The notes beneath the pieces were generated by a model. That model worked only from the letters and a program-made list of their open reading frames with translations. It searched no databases and was not told the origin of the DNA. Source: Erysipelotrichaceae bacterium (GTDB lineage: Bacteria > Bacillota_I > Bacilli_A > RFN20 > DUOF01). Taken from it: DNA of 64,000 bases. Positions 8,355 to 16,311 of this stretch are shown in pieces (the stretch's first letter is position 1; each line of letters opens with the position of its first letter). The stretch lies in NCBI GenBank assembly GCA_015058985.1, contig SVBH01000004.1, positions 34,236 to 98,235 of the forward strand. The letters are read 5' to 3'. The position numbers were made by a program, and so were the translations under genes.

Positions 8355-9991
8355 TTTATGTGAGCAACCTCAATAATGCTACGAGCAATAAAAGTCATAT
8401 GATCTCCAATTCTTTCCAAATCATTGACAATTCTTTCATAAACTCCGCCACTGATAATTTCACATTCTTTATTAGATAATCTTTCAATATGATTATCGAC
8501 AGCCTTCTTTCTTAAAACATCTAACTCATCTTCAACTTTTTCAGTTTTTTCCAATAATTTTATATCACGCTTATTAAAAGTATCAAAAGAAACATCAGAT
8601 AACTCCCACAATTTATCTAACATAACCTTAATATCTTGATAAGCTGTTTCAGTAAAATTAATATTATCCTTTTCAATTCCCTGACTACATCTTTCTATTC
8701 CTACAGCTAAATCACTAATTCTATCAATATCAGAAATAACATGATGTAAACTGGAAACTCTAACTCTTTCCTTTTCAGATAATTTACTACTAGTAAGTTT
8801 AATCAAAAACTCAGTAATTAACACATTTGATTTACTTACCTTTTCCTTTAAAGCAACTGCTTTATTAAAATGCTTTGTCGATTTATTCATCAAATCATCA
8901 CTAGCTAAAACCAAACTTTCTTTTGCGTCATTATACAAATAATTAATTTCCTTAATAGCCATAGACACCGCAATAGAAGGAGTTTTTAGTAATCTATCAT
9001 CAATATATTTTAAAGAAGTTCCTTTTTCACCATTATCCTTAATCAACCTTGTAGCAACTTTAACTAAAGCACCTGCAAAAGGCAACAAAACTAAAGTAGT
9101 AACAACATTAAAGAAAGTATGGAACATCGCAATCTGAGTAGATTGATGTTTAAACAACTTAGCCAAAACTTCAACAGCAAAATCGCGATAGATAACTAAG
9201 AAAATAAAGAATAATAAACTTCCTATTAAATTAAACAACAAGTGAATCAAAGCAGTTCTTTTACCATTAGCATTAGCACCTACCGAAGCAATTGCCGCAC
9301 TAATACAAGTACCAATATTAGTACCTAAAATAACATACAAAAAAGAATTACCACCATTACCAATAACTAATCCATTAGCAACAATGGCAATTAAAATTCC
9401 CGTCATAACAGAGGAACTTTGAACAATTGCTGTAAAAACAGCTCCTGCAAGTAACAATAAAAATGGATTACTAATAGAAGTTAAAATATCAACAAAAACA
9501 GGATTATCTTTTAAAGTAGAAACTGATAAAGTCATACATTTAATACTGAAGAAAATAAGACCTAATCCCACCAAAGCATAACCTATTTTTTTAACCATAT
9601 CCTTCTTCGATAACACATTCATTAAAACACCAATAAATGTAAAAATCAAAAAGATATCAGTGAAACTATAACTTTGCAAAGCTGCAATTTGAGCAGTAAT
9701 AGTAGTACCTATGTTTGCACCCATTATAATGTAAGTAGCTTGAAGTAAAGTTATAACGGCAGCATTAACTAAACCAATAGTCATAACAGTAGTAGCAGAA
9801 GAACTCTGAACAATCGCTGTAGTAGCAATACCAATTCCTACATTAGGTAATCTTTTACTTGATATCTTACTAAACATCGATTTAACTTTTCGATCTGCTA
9901 AACTTTCTAAACCTTCTGAAATTATCTGAGTAGAAAGAATAAAAAGTCCAATAGAAGCTAATAAAAACATAATATTGTAAAGTGTTTCCAT
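8351..9991 (-). CDS. Na/Pi cotransporter family protein with PhoU-like domain
   Basis: 546-residue membrane protein of the NptA/PNaS type, expected to couple phosphate uptake to sodium. Two inverted transport repeats each carry the QSSS signature (VQSSSATT at 61-68 and VQSSSVMTG at 190-198) and a GxNIGT motif (GANIGTT at 91-97 and GTNIGT near 223). After the last membrane helix a helical PhoU-like domain occupies about 340-540. Both parts are standard for the family and the length is typical. It has its own promoter. Confidence 0.9.
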   Translation of the reverse strand: METLYNIMFLLASIGLFILSTQIISEGLESLADRKVKSMFSKISSKRLPNVGIGIATTAIVQSSSATTVMTIGLVNAAVITLLQATYIIMGANIGTTITAQIAALQSYSFTDIFLIFTFIGVLMNVLSKKDMVKKIGYALVGLGLIFFSIKCMTLSVSTLKDNPVFVDILTSISNPFLLLLAGAVFTAIVQSSSVMTGILIAIVANGLVIGNGGNSFLYVILGTNIGTCISAAIASVGANANGKRTALIHLLFNLIGSLLFFIFLVIYRDFAVEVLAKLFKHQSTQIAMFHTFFNVVTTLVLLPFAGALVKVATRLIKDNGEKGTSLKYIDDRLLKTPSIAVSMAIKEINYLYNDAKESLVLASDDLMNKSTKHFNKAVALKEKVSKSNVLITEFLIKLTSSKLSEKERVRVSSLHHVISDIDRISDLAVGIERCSQGIEKDNINFTETAYQDIKVMLDKLWELSDVSFDTFNKRDIKLLEKTEKVEDELDVLRKKAVDNHIERLSNKECEIISGGVYERIVNDLERIGDHMTFIARSIIEVAHIN

Positions 9992-10024
9992 AATTTCACC
10001 TCAGATAAAATTATAATATTTTAT

Positions 10025-10054
10025 ATTATATTTTCCAATATTTAGTTTAATCAA
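10025..10054 (-). promoter_or_regulatory. Promoter of the Na/Pi cotransporter gene
   Basis: -35 TTGATT (10049-10054), 18-base spacer, -10 TATAAT (10025-10030). Confidence 0.6.
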
Positions 10055-10065
10055 AATAAAAATAA

Positions 10066-10093
10066 TAAAAAAAGTTGTTAGTTTCCTAACAAC
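10066..10093 (-). terminator. Terminator of the PH-domain gene
   Basis: GTTGTTAG, GAAA loop, CTAACAAC then seven T on the minus strand. Confidence 0.85.
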
Positions 10094-10095
10094 AA

Positions 10096-10488
10096 TTAAT
10101 TATGGATTATACTAGTAGTATTTTCTTTAGTAATTATCTTAGATTCAAGATATTCAGCTAATCCTTGAGGGTCTTTAACATTCTTAGTATTGATATCCCA
10201 TCTACCAGTTACATCAACCTTAACATCACCAAATCCTAAAATTCTTCCTAACCATCTTTGATCAACATAAACACTAGTTACCCCTAAAAAAGCACTTTTC
10301 CTTGTCTTTTTATTGATGATTCCAGATTTACTTATAACTTGGTTTTCATAGAATTCAATTCTTTCACTCTTTAAAACAAAAAGATCAATTACCATCAATA
10401 CTACTGGAACAATCAACCAACAAAATACAACTCTCATCAAAGTAATTGCAGCCCATGCACTTTTAGTTGCCACGTATTCAGCTTTCAT
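10096..10488 (-). CDS. PH-domain membrane protein (YdbS/bPH2-like)
   Basis: 130 residues. Two hydrophobic stretches at about 10-45 look like a membrane hairpin. The rest (about 46-125) reads as a bacterial pleckstrin-homology domain: ERIEFYENQVISKSGIINKK followed by FLGVTSVYVDQRWLGRILGFGDV, the pattern of YdbS/bPH2 proteins that convert membrane-bound position into strand-swapped beta scaffolds. Function of this family is poorly known. The interest lies in its promoter, whose spacer contains nine consecutive G's. It forms a single-gene unit with its own terminator. Confidence 0.7.
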   Translation of the reverse strand: MKAEYVATKSAWAAITLMRVVFCWLIVPVVLMVIDLFVLKSERIEFYENQVISKSGIINKKTRKSAFLGVTSVYVDQRWLGRILGFGDVKVDVTGRWDINTKNVKDPQGLAEYLESKIITKENTTSIIHN

Positions 10489-10522
10489 TATAAATCCCTC
10501 ATTTCCTTATTTTTCTGTAATA

Positions 10523-10553
10523 AGTATACCCCCCCCCGCTTCCTTTTTGTCAA
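10523..10553 (-). promoter_or_regulatory. Promoter with G9 tract in the spacer (candidate phase-variable)
   Basis: On the minus strand a perfect -35 TTGACA (10548-10553) and -10 TATACT (10523-10528) are separated by 19 bases, nine of which are an uninterrupted G run (10529-10537) abutting the -10. Loss of two G's would give the optimal 17-base spacer. The start codon of the PH-domain gene is 35 bases downstream of the -10. Confidence 0.7.
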
Positions 10554-10623
10554 CATAAAAAAAACGAACTTATCTAGATCGTTTTATATTAATTTAATCA
10601 CCAATCATATAATACCATAAAAC

Positions 10624-10651
10624 AAAAAAGAACCCTTCTTTCGAAGAGTTC
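10624..10651 (-). terminator. Terminator of the five-tRNA operon
   Basis: GAACTCTT, CGAAAG loop, AAGGGTTC (one G-T pair) then TTTTTTG on the minus strand, 15 bases after tRNA-Leu. Confidence 0.75.
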
Positions 10652-10665
10652 GTATTCGTATAGTT

Positions 10666-10748
10666 TGGTGCGGGAAATGGGACTCGAACCCACACGGTCA
10701 CCCACTAGATCCTAAGTCTAGCGCGTCTGCCAATTCCGCCATTCCCGC
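10666..10748 (-). tRNA. tRNA-Leu (UAG)
   Basis: Minus strand, CCA encoded. Acceptor GCGGGAA pairs with TTCCCGC. Anticodon stem CTAGA/TCTAG encloses loop CTTAGGA, anticodon TAG. A variable arm is present, as expected for class II tRNA. Last of the five-tRNA operon. Confidence 0.92.
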
Positions 10749-10767
10749 ATAATTGACTAAAAAAAAA

Positions 10768-10843
<76 letters not shown>

Positions 10844-10856
10844 ACAAAACTTATAA

Positions 10857-10933
10857 TGGTGACCTGTACGGGATTCGAACCCGTGAATGCATCCGTGAAA
10901 GGGATGTGAGTTAAGCCGCTTCTCCAACAGGCC
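10857..10933 (-). tRNA. tRNA-Glu (UUC)
   Basis: Minus strand, CCA encoded. Acceptor GGCCTGT pairs with ACAGGTC. Anticodon stem CATCC/GGATG, loop CTTTCAC, anticodon TTC. This is the standard glutamate tRNA and the likely parent of the CUC copy at 5247-5323. Confidence 0.93.
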
Positions 10934-10940
10934 AATAAAA

Positions 10941-11016
10941 TGGCGCCTATCGTAGGGCTCGAACCTACGACCTAACGGTTAACAGCCGTTTGCTCTGCCA
11001 ACTGAGCTAGATAGGC
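10941..11016 (-). tRNA. tRNA-Asn (GUU)
   Basis: Minus strand, CCA encoded, discriminator G. Acceptor GCCTATC pairs with GATAGGC. Anticodon stem AACGG/CCGTT, loop CTGTTAA, anticodon GTT. Confidence 0.93.
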
Positions 11017-11040
11017 ATTTTCTATACATTCTATAATAAA

Positions 11041-11117
11041 TGGTGGGTCTGAATGGGATCGAACCATCGACCTTACCCTTATCAGGGGTACGCTCTAACC
11101 AACTGAGCTACAGACCC
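11041..11117 (-). tRNA. tRNA-Ile (GAU)
   Basis: Minus strand, CCA encoded. Acceptor GGGTCTG pairs with CAGACCC. Anticodon stem TACCC/GGGTA, loop CTGATAA, anticodon GAT. First tRNA of the operon. Confidence 0.93.
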
Positions 11118-11138
11118 GCAACTTTCGAATGCTTTTAC

Positions 11139-11167
11139 ATTGTAACATTAATATATGAAACTTGCAA
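11139..11167 (-). promoter_or_regulatory. Promoter of the five-tRNA operon
   Basis: -35 TTGCAA (11162-11167), 17-base spacer, -10 TACAAT (11139-11144), 22 bases upstream of tRNA-Ile. Confidence 0.75.
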
Positions 11168-11197
11168 CAAAAATTTTACAAAGTTTTTTTAATGTTT

Positions 11198-11227
11198 AAA
11201 AAAAGAGAAAATAGAATTTATTTTCCC
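11198..11227 (-). terminator. Terminator of the 207-residue membrane protein gene
   Basis: GGGAAAATA, AATTC loop, TATTTTCTC then TTTTTTT on the minus strand; the stop codon lies within the hairpin. Confidence 0.75.
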
Positions 11228-11841
11228 TTTAATTCATCATATTTTTTTGCCTTTTCTTTAAGTTCCTCATATTCTTTTTTTGTTATTTTTACATACTCTT
11301 CAGAGACATAATCAGCTGATTTATTAGCCAAAACTGAAACAGTAACAAAAGAAACTATAGATAAAACCAGTAGAATCAAGAATACAGATAAAATATCGCC
11401 AATTTTTAAAACTCCAAAGATAGATAAAACACAAAGAAGAATAAATATAGATAAGATTGAATAACTTCCTATTTGGACCAAAAACTGCTTATTTCCTAAT
11501 TTTAGTTTAGTGGAAACAATAAAATTAAATAAAACTGATAACAGAGCAAAAGTAAAAGTAACATCTCCAAATACAGATCCAGTATCAAATAAAACAGTCG
11601 ATATTACTAAAACAACTGCCACTCCAATCAAACTTGTTGAAACAATTCCCAAAGTTTTATTCCTTTTTAAGACTTCTGCGCTACTAATAGAAAAATATCC
11701 TCCAACAGTCAAAGTAGCAACAATCAATAATAAATCTAATCTAGTTCCTTTAAAAAAACTTATTCCTAAAATACTAAGAATCAACATCAGAGCACATAAA
11801 CCAAGACCTATTAAAGTTCCTATTGTTAAACCTTTTTTCAT
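11218..11841 (-). CDS. Polytopic membrane protein, hypothetical
   Basis: 207 residues. About five or six hydrophobic helices fill residues 5-172 and are followed by a charged helical tail (KKEYEELKEKAKKYDELKGK). The tail might be a short coiled coil on the cytoplasmic side. No conserved motif I recognise. It lies between the tRNA operon and rpsI, separated from each by terminators, so it is a single-gene unit and not part of the ribosomal operon. Confidence 0.55.
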   Translation of the reverse strand: MKKGLTIGTLIGLGLCALMLILSILGISFFKGTRLDLLLIVATLTVGGYFSISSAEVLKRNKTLGIVSTSLIGVAVVLVISTVLFDTGSVFGDVTFTFALLSVLFNFIVSTKLKLGNKQFLVQIGSYSILSIFILLCVLSIFGVLKIGDILSVFLILLVLSIVSFVTVSVLANKSADYVSEEYVKITKKEYEELKEKAKKYDELKGK

Positions 11842-11887
11842 AATAACACCTCTTTTTTATATTTTACCATTTCTAATCCTTAAGTAA

Positions 11888-11911
11888 ACAAAAAAAGACC
11901 CGAAGGTCTTT
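11888..11911 (-). terminator. Terminator of rplM-rpsI
   Basis: AAAAGACC, TTCG tetraloop, GGTCTTTT followed by T's on the minus strand, 14 bases after rpsI. Confidence 0.85.
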
Positions 11912-11924
11912 TGAAAACAAAATA

Positions 11925-12326
11925 TTAACGTTTTGAGAATTGAGGTGCTTTTCTTGCTTTCTTTAATCCGTATTTCTTACGTTCTTTAGCTCTAGCATCT
12001 CTAGTTAACATACCATTAGCTTTTAAAACTGGTCTATAAGAATTTTGACTAGCTTCAAGTAATGCTCTAGCGATTCCAAGTCTAACTGCTCCAGCTTGTC
12101 CTGAGAATCCACCACCATTTACATTAGCACTGATATCAAATTTAGTTTCGTTTTCAGTAAAAGTTAAAGGTTGTTTTAAATCCATAACTAATGTTTCGTA
12201 TGGGAAGTATTCATTTACATCAACACCATTTATAACGATGTTTCCTTTACCAGGAGTTAAGATAACTCTTGCTACAGAACTTTTTCTTCTACCAGTTCCA
12301 CGGTATTGTACAGTATTTTTAGCCAT
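11925..12326 (-). CDS. rpsI: 30S ribosomal protein S9
   Basis: 133 residues, normal length. The N-terminus reads [14 protein letters not shown] and the C-terminal tail ends KAPQFSKR, the basic extension whose last arginine reaches P-site tRNA in the small subunit. It follows rplM by 14 bases, the conserved L13-S9 operon order, and shares its promoter and leader. A GGAGGAG-type site precedes the ATG. Nothing unusual. Confidence 0.97.
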   Translation of the reverse strand: MAKNTVQYRGTGRRKSSVARVILTPGKGNIVINGVDVNEYFPYETLVMDLKQPLTFTENETKFDISANVNGGGFSGQAGAVRLGIARALLEASQNSYRPVLKANGMLTRDARAKERKKYGLKKARKAPQFSKR

Positions 12327-12340
12327 TGTTATTCTCCTCC

Positions 12341-12784
12341 TTATAATCCTTTAATTTCTAATGCTACAGGTTGTTGAGCAGCATGTTTATGAGTATTTCC
12401 TGCATAAACATATAATTTTTTGTAGATTTGTCTTCCAAGTCTACCTTTTGGTAACATACCCCAAATTGTTCTTTCTAATAATTCAACAGGATATTTGTTA
12501 ACCATTTCTTTAGCAGTTCTTACTCTTAATCCACCTGGATATCCAGAGTGATTATAATATTTTTTATTTTCTAATTTGTTACCAGTTAATACTACTTTTT
12601 CAGCATTTATAATGATAACATTGTCTCCACAATCAACATGTGGTGTATAGATTGGCTTGTTCTTACCAGTTAACACGAAAGAAACTTCACTTGCTAATCT
12701 ACCAAGGTTTTTACCTTCAGCATCAATAACATACCATTTTCTTTCGATTGTTTTTTCATTTGCCATAGTTGTTTGACGTTGCAT
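12341..12784 (-). CDS. rplM: 50S ribosomal protein L13
   Basis: 147 residues. I start it at the ATG at 12784 because TTGGAGG lies just upstream; an upstream in-frame TTG at 12799 would place the ribosome-binding site inside the gene. Family features include [27 protein letters not shown] and [11 protein letters not shown]13 is an early assembly protein of the large subunit and acts as an operon repressor in some bacteria; the leader upstream fits that. Confidence 0.96.
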   Translation of the reverse strand: MQRQTTMANEKTIERKWYVIDAEGKNLGRLASEVSFVLTGKNKPIYTPHVDCGDNVIIINAEKVVLTGNKLENKKYYNHSGYPGGLRVRTAKEMVNKYPVELLERTIWGMLPKGRLGRQIYKKLYVYAGNTHKHAAQQPVALEIKGL

Positions 12785-12848
12785 AATAATTTCCTCCAAT
12801 TTACCAAAGTCTAGTTTTACCGGGACTACACTTGGCTTTTGTGCCGTA
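12785..12848 (-). promoter_or_regulatory. Putative L13 leader RNA
   Basis: The transcribed stretch between the rplM promoter and its start is about 62 bases, GC-richer than its surroundings, and can fold. CCAAGT pairs with ACTTTGG (one bulge) around a CCCGG-containing loop. Position and folding resemble the L13 leader known in Bacillota, but I could not test it against a covariance model. Confidence 0.5.
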
Positions 12849-12852
12849 TATA

Positions 12853-12881
12853 ATGATATAAAAAATAGAAAGTTTTGTCAA
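12853..12881 (-). promoter_or_regulatory. Promoter of rplM-rpsI
   Basis: -35 TTGACA (12876-12881), 17-base spacer, -10 TATCAT (12853-12858). Confidence 0.8.
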
Positions 12882-12913
12882 ACAATATTTACATATTGTG
12901 GATACATAAAAAT

Positions 12914-13504
12914 CTATTTTTGTATCCCTTTGACCTCTTTTTCTATTTCTTCTTGTTCTTCTAACTCATATTTATATCTATAAGGATTATCAAAAGCTTT
13001 ATTTTCACTTAATTTATTTTCAAGCAAACTAATATAGTTTTCAACTTGATTCAATTTCACTTGAAGCTTTGATATTTCTATTTCATAACGATTATAAATG
13101 TCCATTTCCTCAATAATATTTGCCAACATCGACCAGTTTTTAATCACAGTCTTTTTAGCAGTATCCATATATTGCTTTTTATAGCGAGCATAAGATACAT
13201 TCAAGTAAGCAGCTCCTATTGCAACAATTGCTAAGTTTATTAAAGAAATTAGACTTTGACCAAACATAAAACCAACTGCAAAAGGAAAATTTACCAAAAT
13301 AGCAACTATACTAGTTATGATAGTTTTCTTATGATCTTCTATATAAAAATCTCTTACAACCCTTTTAGCAATTTTATCGATAATAATATCATTTCGTTCG
13401 ATACATAAATCATCAATCTGATGACTCAATAATTTATACTCTTTCTTTAGTTCATCTAAACTCATTATAGAGTAATTATTTTCTTTATTAGATACTTCTT
13501 CCAT
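12914..13504 (-). CDS. Two-helix membrane protein, tandem paralogue 3
   Basis: 196 residues. A helical N-terminal part begins IMSLDELKKEYKLL (13-26), then two membrane helices at about 61-80 and 84-104, then a long helical, probably coiled-coil tail ending in Glu-rich sequence. The plan matches the two upstream genes, which begin SIQELEKE and SIEELEKV, so the three are probably ancient tandem duplicates. It overlaps the preceding gene by 17 bases with AGGAGG just before the ATG. Function unknown. Confidence 0.6.
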   Translation of the reverse strand: MEEVSNKENNYSIMSLDELKKEYKLLSHQIDDLCIERNDIIIDKIAKRVVRDFYIEDHKKTIITSIVAILVNFPFAVGFMFGQSLISLINLAIVAIGAAYLNVSYARYKKQYMDTAKKTVIKNWSMLANIIEEMDIYNRYEIEISKLQVKLNQVENYISLLENKLSENKAFDNPYRYKYELEEQEEIEKEVKGIQK

Positions 13505-14054
13505 GATTCATTTCCTCCTCTAGTTCGTCCTCAAAACGATAACGACTAGGGTTATGAGAAACTCTAACAGGTTTAGTAACTTCTTTTAAATATTGAAGTT
13601 GTTCCTCTATTGCTATAATACCATTAGCAATCTTAACTAAATCAATATCATTCTCATCAATTTGATACTCAAAACGAATTTCCTTAGCTAGCAATTTATT
13701 TTTTTCCTTTTGAAAGTTTTCTTTCATGAATTTTTTATAATCTCTATTTGTTTTTATCCATCCAAAATAAAGCCCTGTAGAAGATAAGATTATTGAAGCC
13801 ATGTTTAAAAAACCTAATGCAGGTATTAGATTAGATAAAATCAGTAATATCATTGCAATCATAACTAAAATCATATTTATTTTGGAGTTTTTTCTACGAA
13901 CAGGAGCAAATTGTACAAATAATTTTTTATTTATATAATCGTCTATTGCTTCATTAACTCTTTGAGTCATAATTTCATTAAATTCATTAATTAAATTTTC
14001 ATGCTCTTTCTCTAACTCTTGAATGCTCATCATTCGATAATTCTTTTGTTCCAT
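13488..14054 (-). CDS. Two-helix membrane protein, tandem paralogue 2
   Basis: 188 residues. N-terminal MMSIQELEKEHENLINEF (8-25), a basic patch (PVRRKNSK, 51-58), membrane helices at about 59-76 and 78-100, and a Glu-rich C-terminal half. PxRYRFEDELEEE near the end resembles NPYRYKYELEEQEE of the downstream neighbour, supporting a duplication. A terminator follows the upstream paralogue, so this gene and its downstream neighbour may form a separate two-gene transcript. Confidence 0.6.
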   Translation of the reverse strand: MEQKNYRMMSIQELEKEHENLINEFNEIMTQRVNEAIDDYINKKLFVQFAPVRRKNSKINMILVMIAMILLILSNLIPALGFLNMASIILSSTGLYFGWIKTNRDYKKFMKENFQKEKNKLLAKEIRFEYQIDENDIDLVKIANGIIAIEEQLQYLKEVTKPVRVSHNPSRYRFEDELEEEMNHGRSI

Positions 14055-14119
14055 GATATCACCTGATACAAGTCTATCACAGCCAAAAATGCTTGTGTTG
14101 AACGAATAAACTTATCCAC

Positions 14120-14142
14120 AAAAAAAAGATAGTTTCCTATCT
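14120..14142 (-). terminator. Terminator after paralogue 1
   Basis: AGATAG, GAAA loop, CTATCT then TTTTTTT on the minus strand; overlaps the stop codon. Confidence 0.75.
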
Positions 14143-14712
14143 TCCTCTTGATGGTTCTTCTTCAATTTCTTCCTTCATCCTAGATGCACTTTCAAAAATT
14201 CTAACTTCTGTTTTATCTGCTTCTCTTTTTAGTTTTAGATAATTTCCTGCCCAAACTTTTTCTTTAGAGATTTCATCTAGTCTGACATCTTCATCAAATC
14301 TAGTATCATACTCTTCAACCTTTTTTTCGTATTCTTCAGGATGATCCAAATAATATTGCTTATATTCATCATAATATTTATTTATAAGTTTTTTACAACC
14401 TACCCTATGTAAAACTATTGGTATCGCAATGCTTGCAATAGCAGAAAGACCAGATACAGTAGCTTTAAACCAATTTGGTCCACCTATAATAAAAGGCAAT
14501 ATTTCACTAATTTGAAACCATATTGCTCCTGTACCTACCATGACTATATCAGACCAAAATCTTTTATTAACTATTTCACTTTCCATCACATGTTTGAATA
14601 ATTTTTCTTCTCTTTTCTCACTAAGAACTTCCTCTTCTTCATCTAATGAAGTAATAACTTTTTCTAATTCTTCAATACTTAAAACTTTCAATACTTTTTT
14701 TGGATATTTCAT
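14137..14712 (-). CDS. Two-helix membrane protein, tandem paralogue 1
   Basis: 191 residues. N-terminal VLSIEELEKVITSL (10-23) matches the start of the two downstream genes. Membrane helices are at about 55-78 and 83-103, followed by a charged helical tail with EYDTRFDEDVRLDE. Most diverged of the three. It lies directly after truA on the same strand but a terminator separates them. No recognised family; topology predicts both ends in the cytoplasm. Confidence 0.55.
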   Translation of the reverse strand: MKYPKKVLKVLSIEELEKVITSLDEEEEVLSEKREEKLFKHVMESEIVNKRFWSDIVMVGTGAIWFQISEILPFIIGGPNWFKATVSGLSAIASIAIPIVLHRVGCKKLINKYYDEYKQYYLDHPEEYEKKVEEYDTRFDEDVRLDEISKEKVWAGNYLKLKREADKTEVRIFESASRMKEEIEEEPSRGR

Positions 14713-14753
14713 ACTCCATCACCTGTAAAGATATTAACACATTCGAAAAAGAA

Positions 14754-14787
14754 TAAAAAAAAATAACCTATCTTTGTGGATAAGTTA
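14754..14787 (-). terminator. Terminator of the ecf-truA operon
   Basis: TAACTTATC, CACAAA loop, GATAGGTTA followed by a T-rich tract on the minus strand; the truA stop codon lies inside. Confidence 0.7.
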
Positions 14788-15508
14788 CTTTCATTAAATA
14801 CAAACCTTCAGAAGGAACTTTATAAATAGTTCGATTTGGACATCTTTCATCTAAGGAAAATTTAATATTGTCCAAATCAACCTTTCCATCATTATACGCT
14901 ATCATTGTTCCAATAATCATTCTAACCATATAACGTAAAAATCCAGTTCCAACAATCGAAATAATAATTATATCATCCTTTTTACTAATGCTAATTTTAT
15001 TAACAGTACGGACATAAGTCTTTTTTTCTTCCTCATCATTAGTACAGAAATTTTTAAAATTATGAGTACCCACAAAAAGTTTAGCAGCTTTTTTAAGCTT
15101 TTTAACATCTAAATCATATCCATGCTGATAAACATAATTTCTTTCAATAGGATTGAAAGTTCCAATATTGATTTTATAAACATACTCTTTATTTTTGATA
15201 CTACCTCTTGGATGAAAACTATCATCTACTTTATTTACATTTATGATAGAAACATCCTTAGGTAAATAAGTATTTAAAGCTTTCTTTATCTTATAAGGTT
15301 CAATTTCTTTTTCAGTTTCATAACTAAATACTTGACCATAAGCATGAACCCCTTTATCAGTTCTCCCAGAACTACTAATTTTTATTTCCTTCTGATAAAG
15401 CTTGGCCAAAGCAATTTGAATCTCATTTTGTATTGTTCTTTTGTCTTTTTGAATTTGATATCCATCAAAAAGAGTACCATCATAACTAACAATAACTTTA
15501 TATCTCAT
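14768..15508 (-). CDS. truA: tRNA pseudouridine(38-40) synthase
   Basis: 246 residues, standard length. Makes pseudouridine at positions 38-40 of the anticodon arm. The catalytic motif SGRTDKGVHA (47-56) places the nucleophile at D51, and the N-terminal YDGTLFDGYQIQ is typical. Its start touches the stop of ecfT (15508 shared), indicating translational coupling; ecfA1-ecfA2-ecfT-truA is the usual order in Bacillota. Confidence 0.95.
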   Translation of the reverse strand: MRYKVIVSYDGTLFDGYQIQKDKRTIQNEIQIALAKLYQKEIKISSSGRTDKGVHAYGQVFSYETEKEIEPYKIKKALNTYLPKDVSIINVNKVDDSFHPRGSIKNKEYVYKINIGTFNPIERNYVYQHGYDLDVKKLKKAAKLFVGTHNFKNFCTNDEEEKKTYVRTVNKISISKKDDIIIISIVGTGFLRYMVRMIIGTMIAYNDGKVDLDNIKFSLDERCPNRTIYKVPSEGLYLMKVTYPQR

Positions 15509-16311
15509 TATAAACTCACCCTTTTAACATTAATAGCAACTACAAAAACTAAAATCACTAGAACAAAACTTACACAATCAGACCATTTCAATTTATAAAC
15601 CTTATACCTCGTTCTTTTTCCTTCAGGATTATATCCCCTGACAACCATTGCACTTGCTAGTTCATCTGATCTTTGAAAACTAGAAATAAATAAAGGAATA
15701 ATCAAAGAAATAATAGCACCTATTTTTTCCTTTAAAGATCCATTCTCATAATCAACCCCTCTACTAGCCTGAGCATTAATTAACCTATTGGTTTCTCCTA
15801 ATAAAGTAGGAATAAATCTTAAAGCAATAGAAATAATCATTGCAATCTCATGAGCAGGAAATCTAATAACCTTCAAAGGACTTAAATAAAACTCCAAACC
15901 ATAAGTAATATCCAAAGGTTTTGTAGTAGAAGTCAAAATCATCGTAAACGCTAACATTAGTGCAAGTCTAAAGAAAATATATAATGATTGAAAAATAGCC
16001 TCCTTATAAATAGGATAATTCCCTATCGTCAATAAAACCTCACCACTACGAATAAAGATGACATTGAAGACAAAAAGCAGCAACAACATAAACCACATTG
16101 CTTTTAAAGATTTAAAAAATGTTTTAATTCTAACCTTAGCGCAAATCATCATTAATAAGGTGAAAATACTTAGGAAAATAAAGCCATTTATACCAATTGG
16201 CATAAAAACACCAACAGTTAATAAAACTAGCATAAACAATTTAATTCTAGGATCTAATCTATGAATAAAAGTGTTATAAGGCACATAGCGTCCTAAAGCT
16301 ATATTTTTCAT
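15508..16311 (-). CDS. ecfT: Energy-coupling factor transporter transmembrane protein
   Basis: 267 residues with five or six membrane helices. EcfT joins the two ATPases to exchangeable substrate-binding S components that import vitamins and other micronutrients. The two coupling Ala-Arg-Gly-type motifs are recognisable as QASRGVDYENG and MVVRGYNPEGKR. It starts in an ATGA overlap with ecfA2, whose stop is TGA. Confidence 0.95.
   Translation of the reverse strand: MKNIALGRYVPYNTFIHRLDPRIKLFMLVLLTVGVFMPIGINGFIFLSIFTLLMMICAKVRIKTFFKSLKAMWFMLLLLFVFNVIFIRSGEVLLTIGNYPIYKEAIFQSLYIFFRLALMLAFTMILTSTTKPLDITYGLEFYLSPLKVIRFPAHEIAMIISIALRFIPTLLGETNRLINAQASRGVDYENGSLKEKIGAIISLIIPLFISSFQRSDELASAMVVRGYNPEGKRTRYKVYKLKWSDCVSFVLVILVFVVAINVKRVSL

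Noticed and set aside
10558-10588. Second terminator-like hairpin after the tRNA operon
   Set aside because: The stem has mismatches and a large loop; the hairpin at 10624-10651 already explains termination.
16308-16310. Mycoplasma-type code with TGA as tryptophan
   Set aside because: Long conserved genes are open without reading TGA as sense, tryptophans are TGG, and ecfA2 terminates with TGA in an ATGA overlap.
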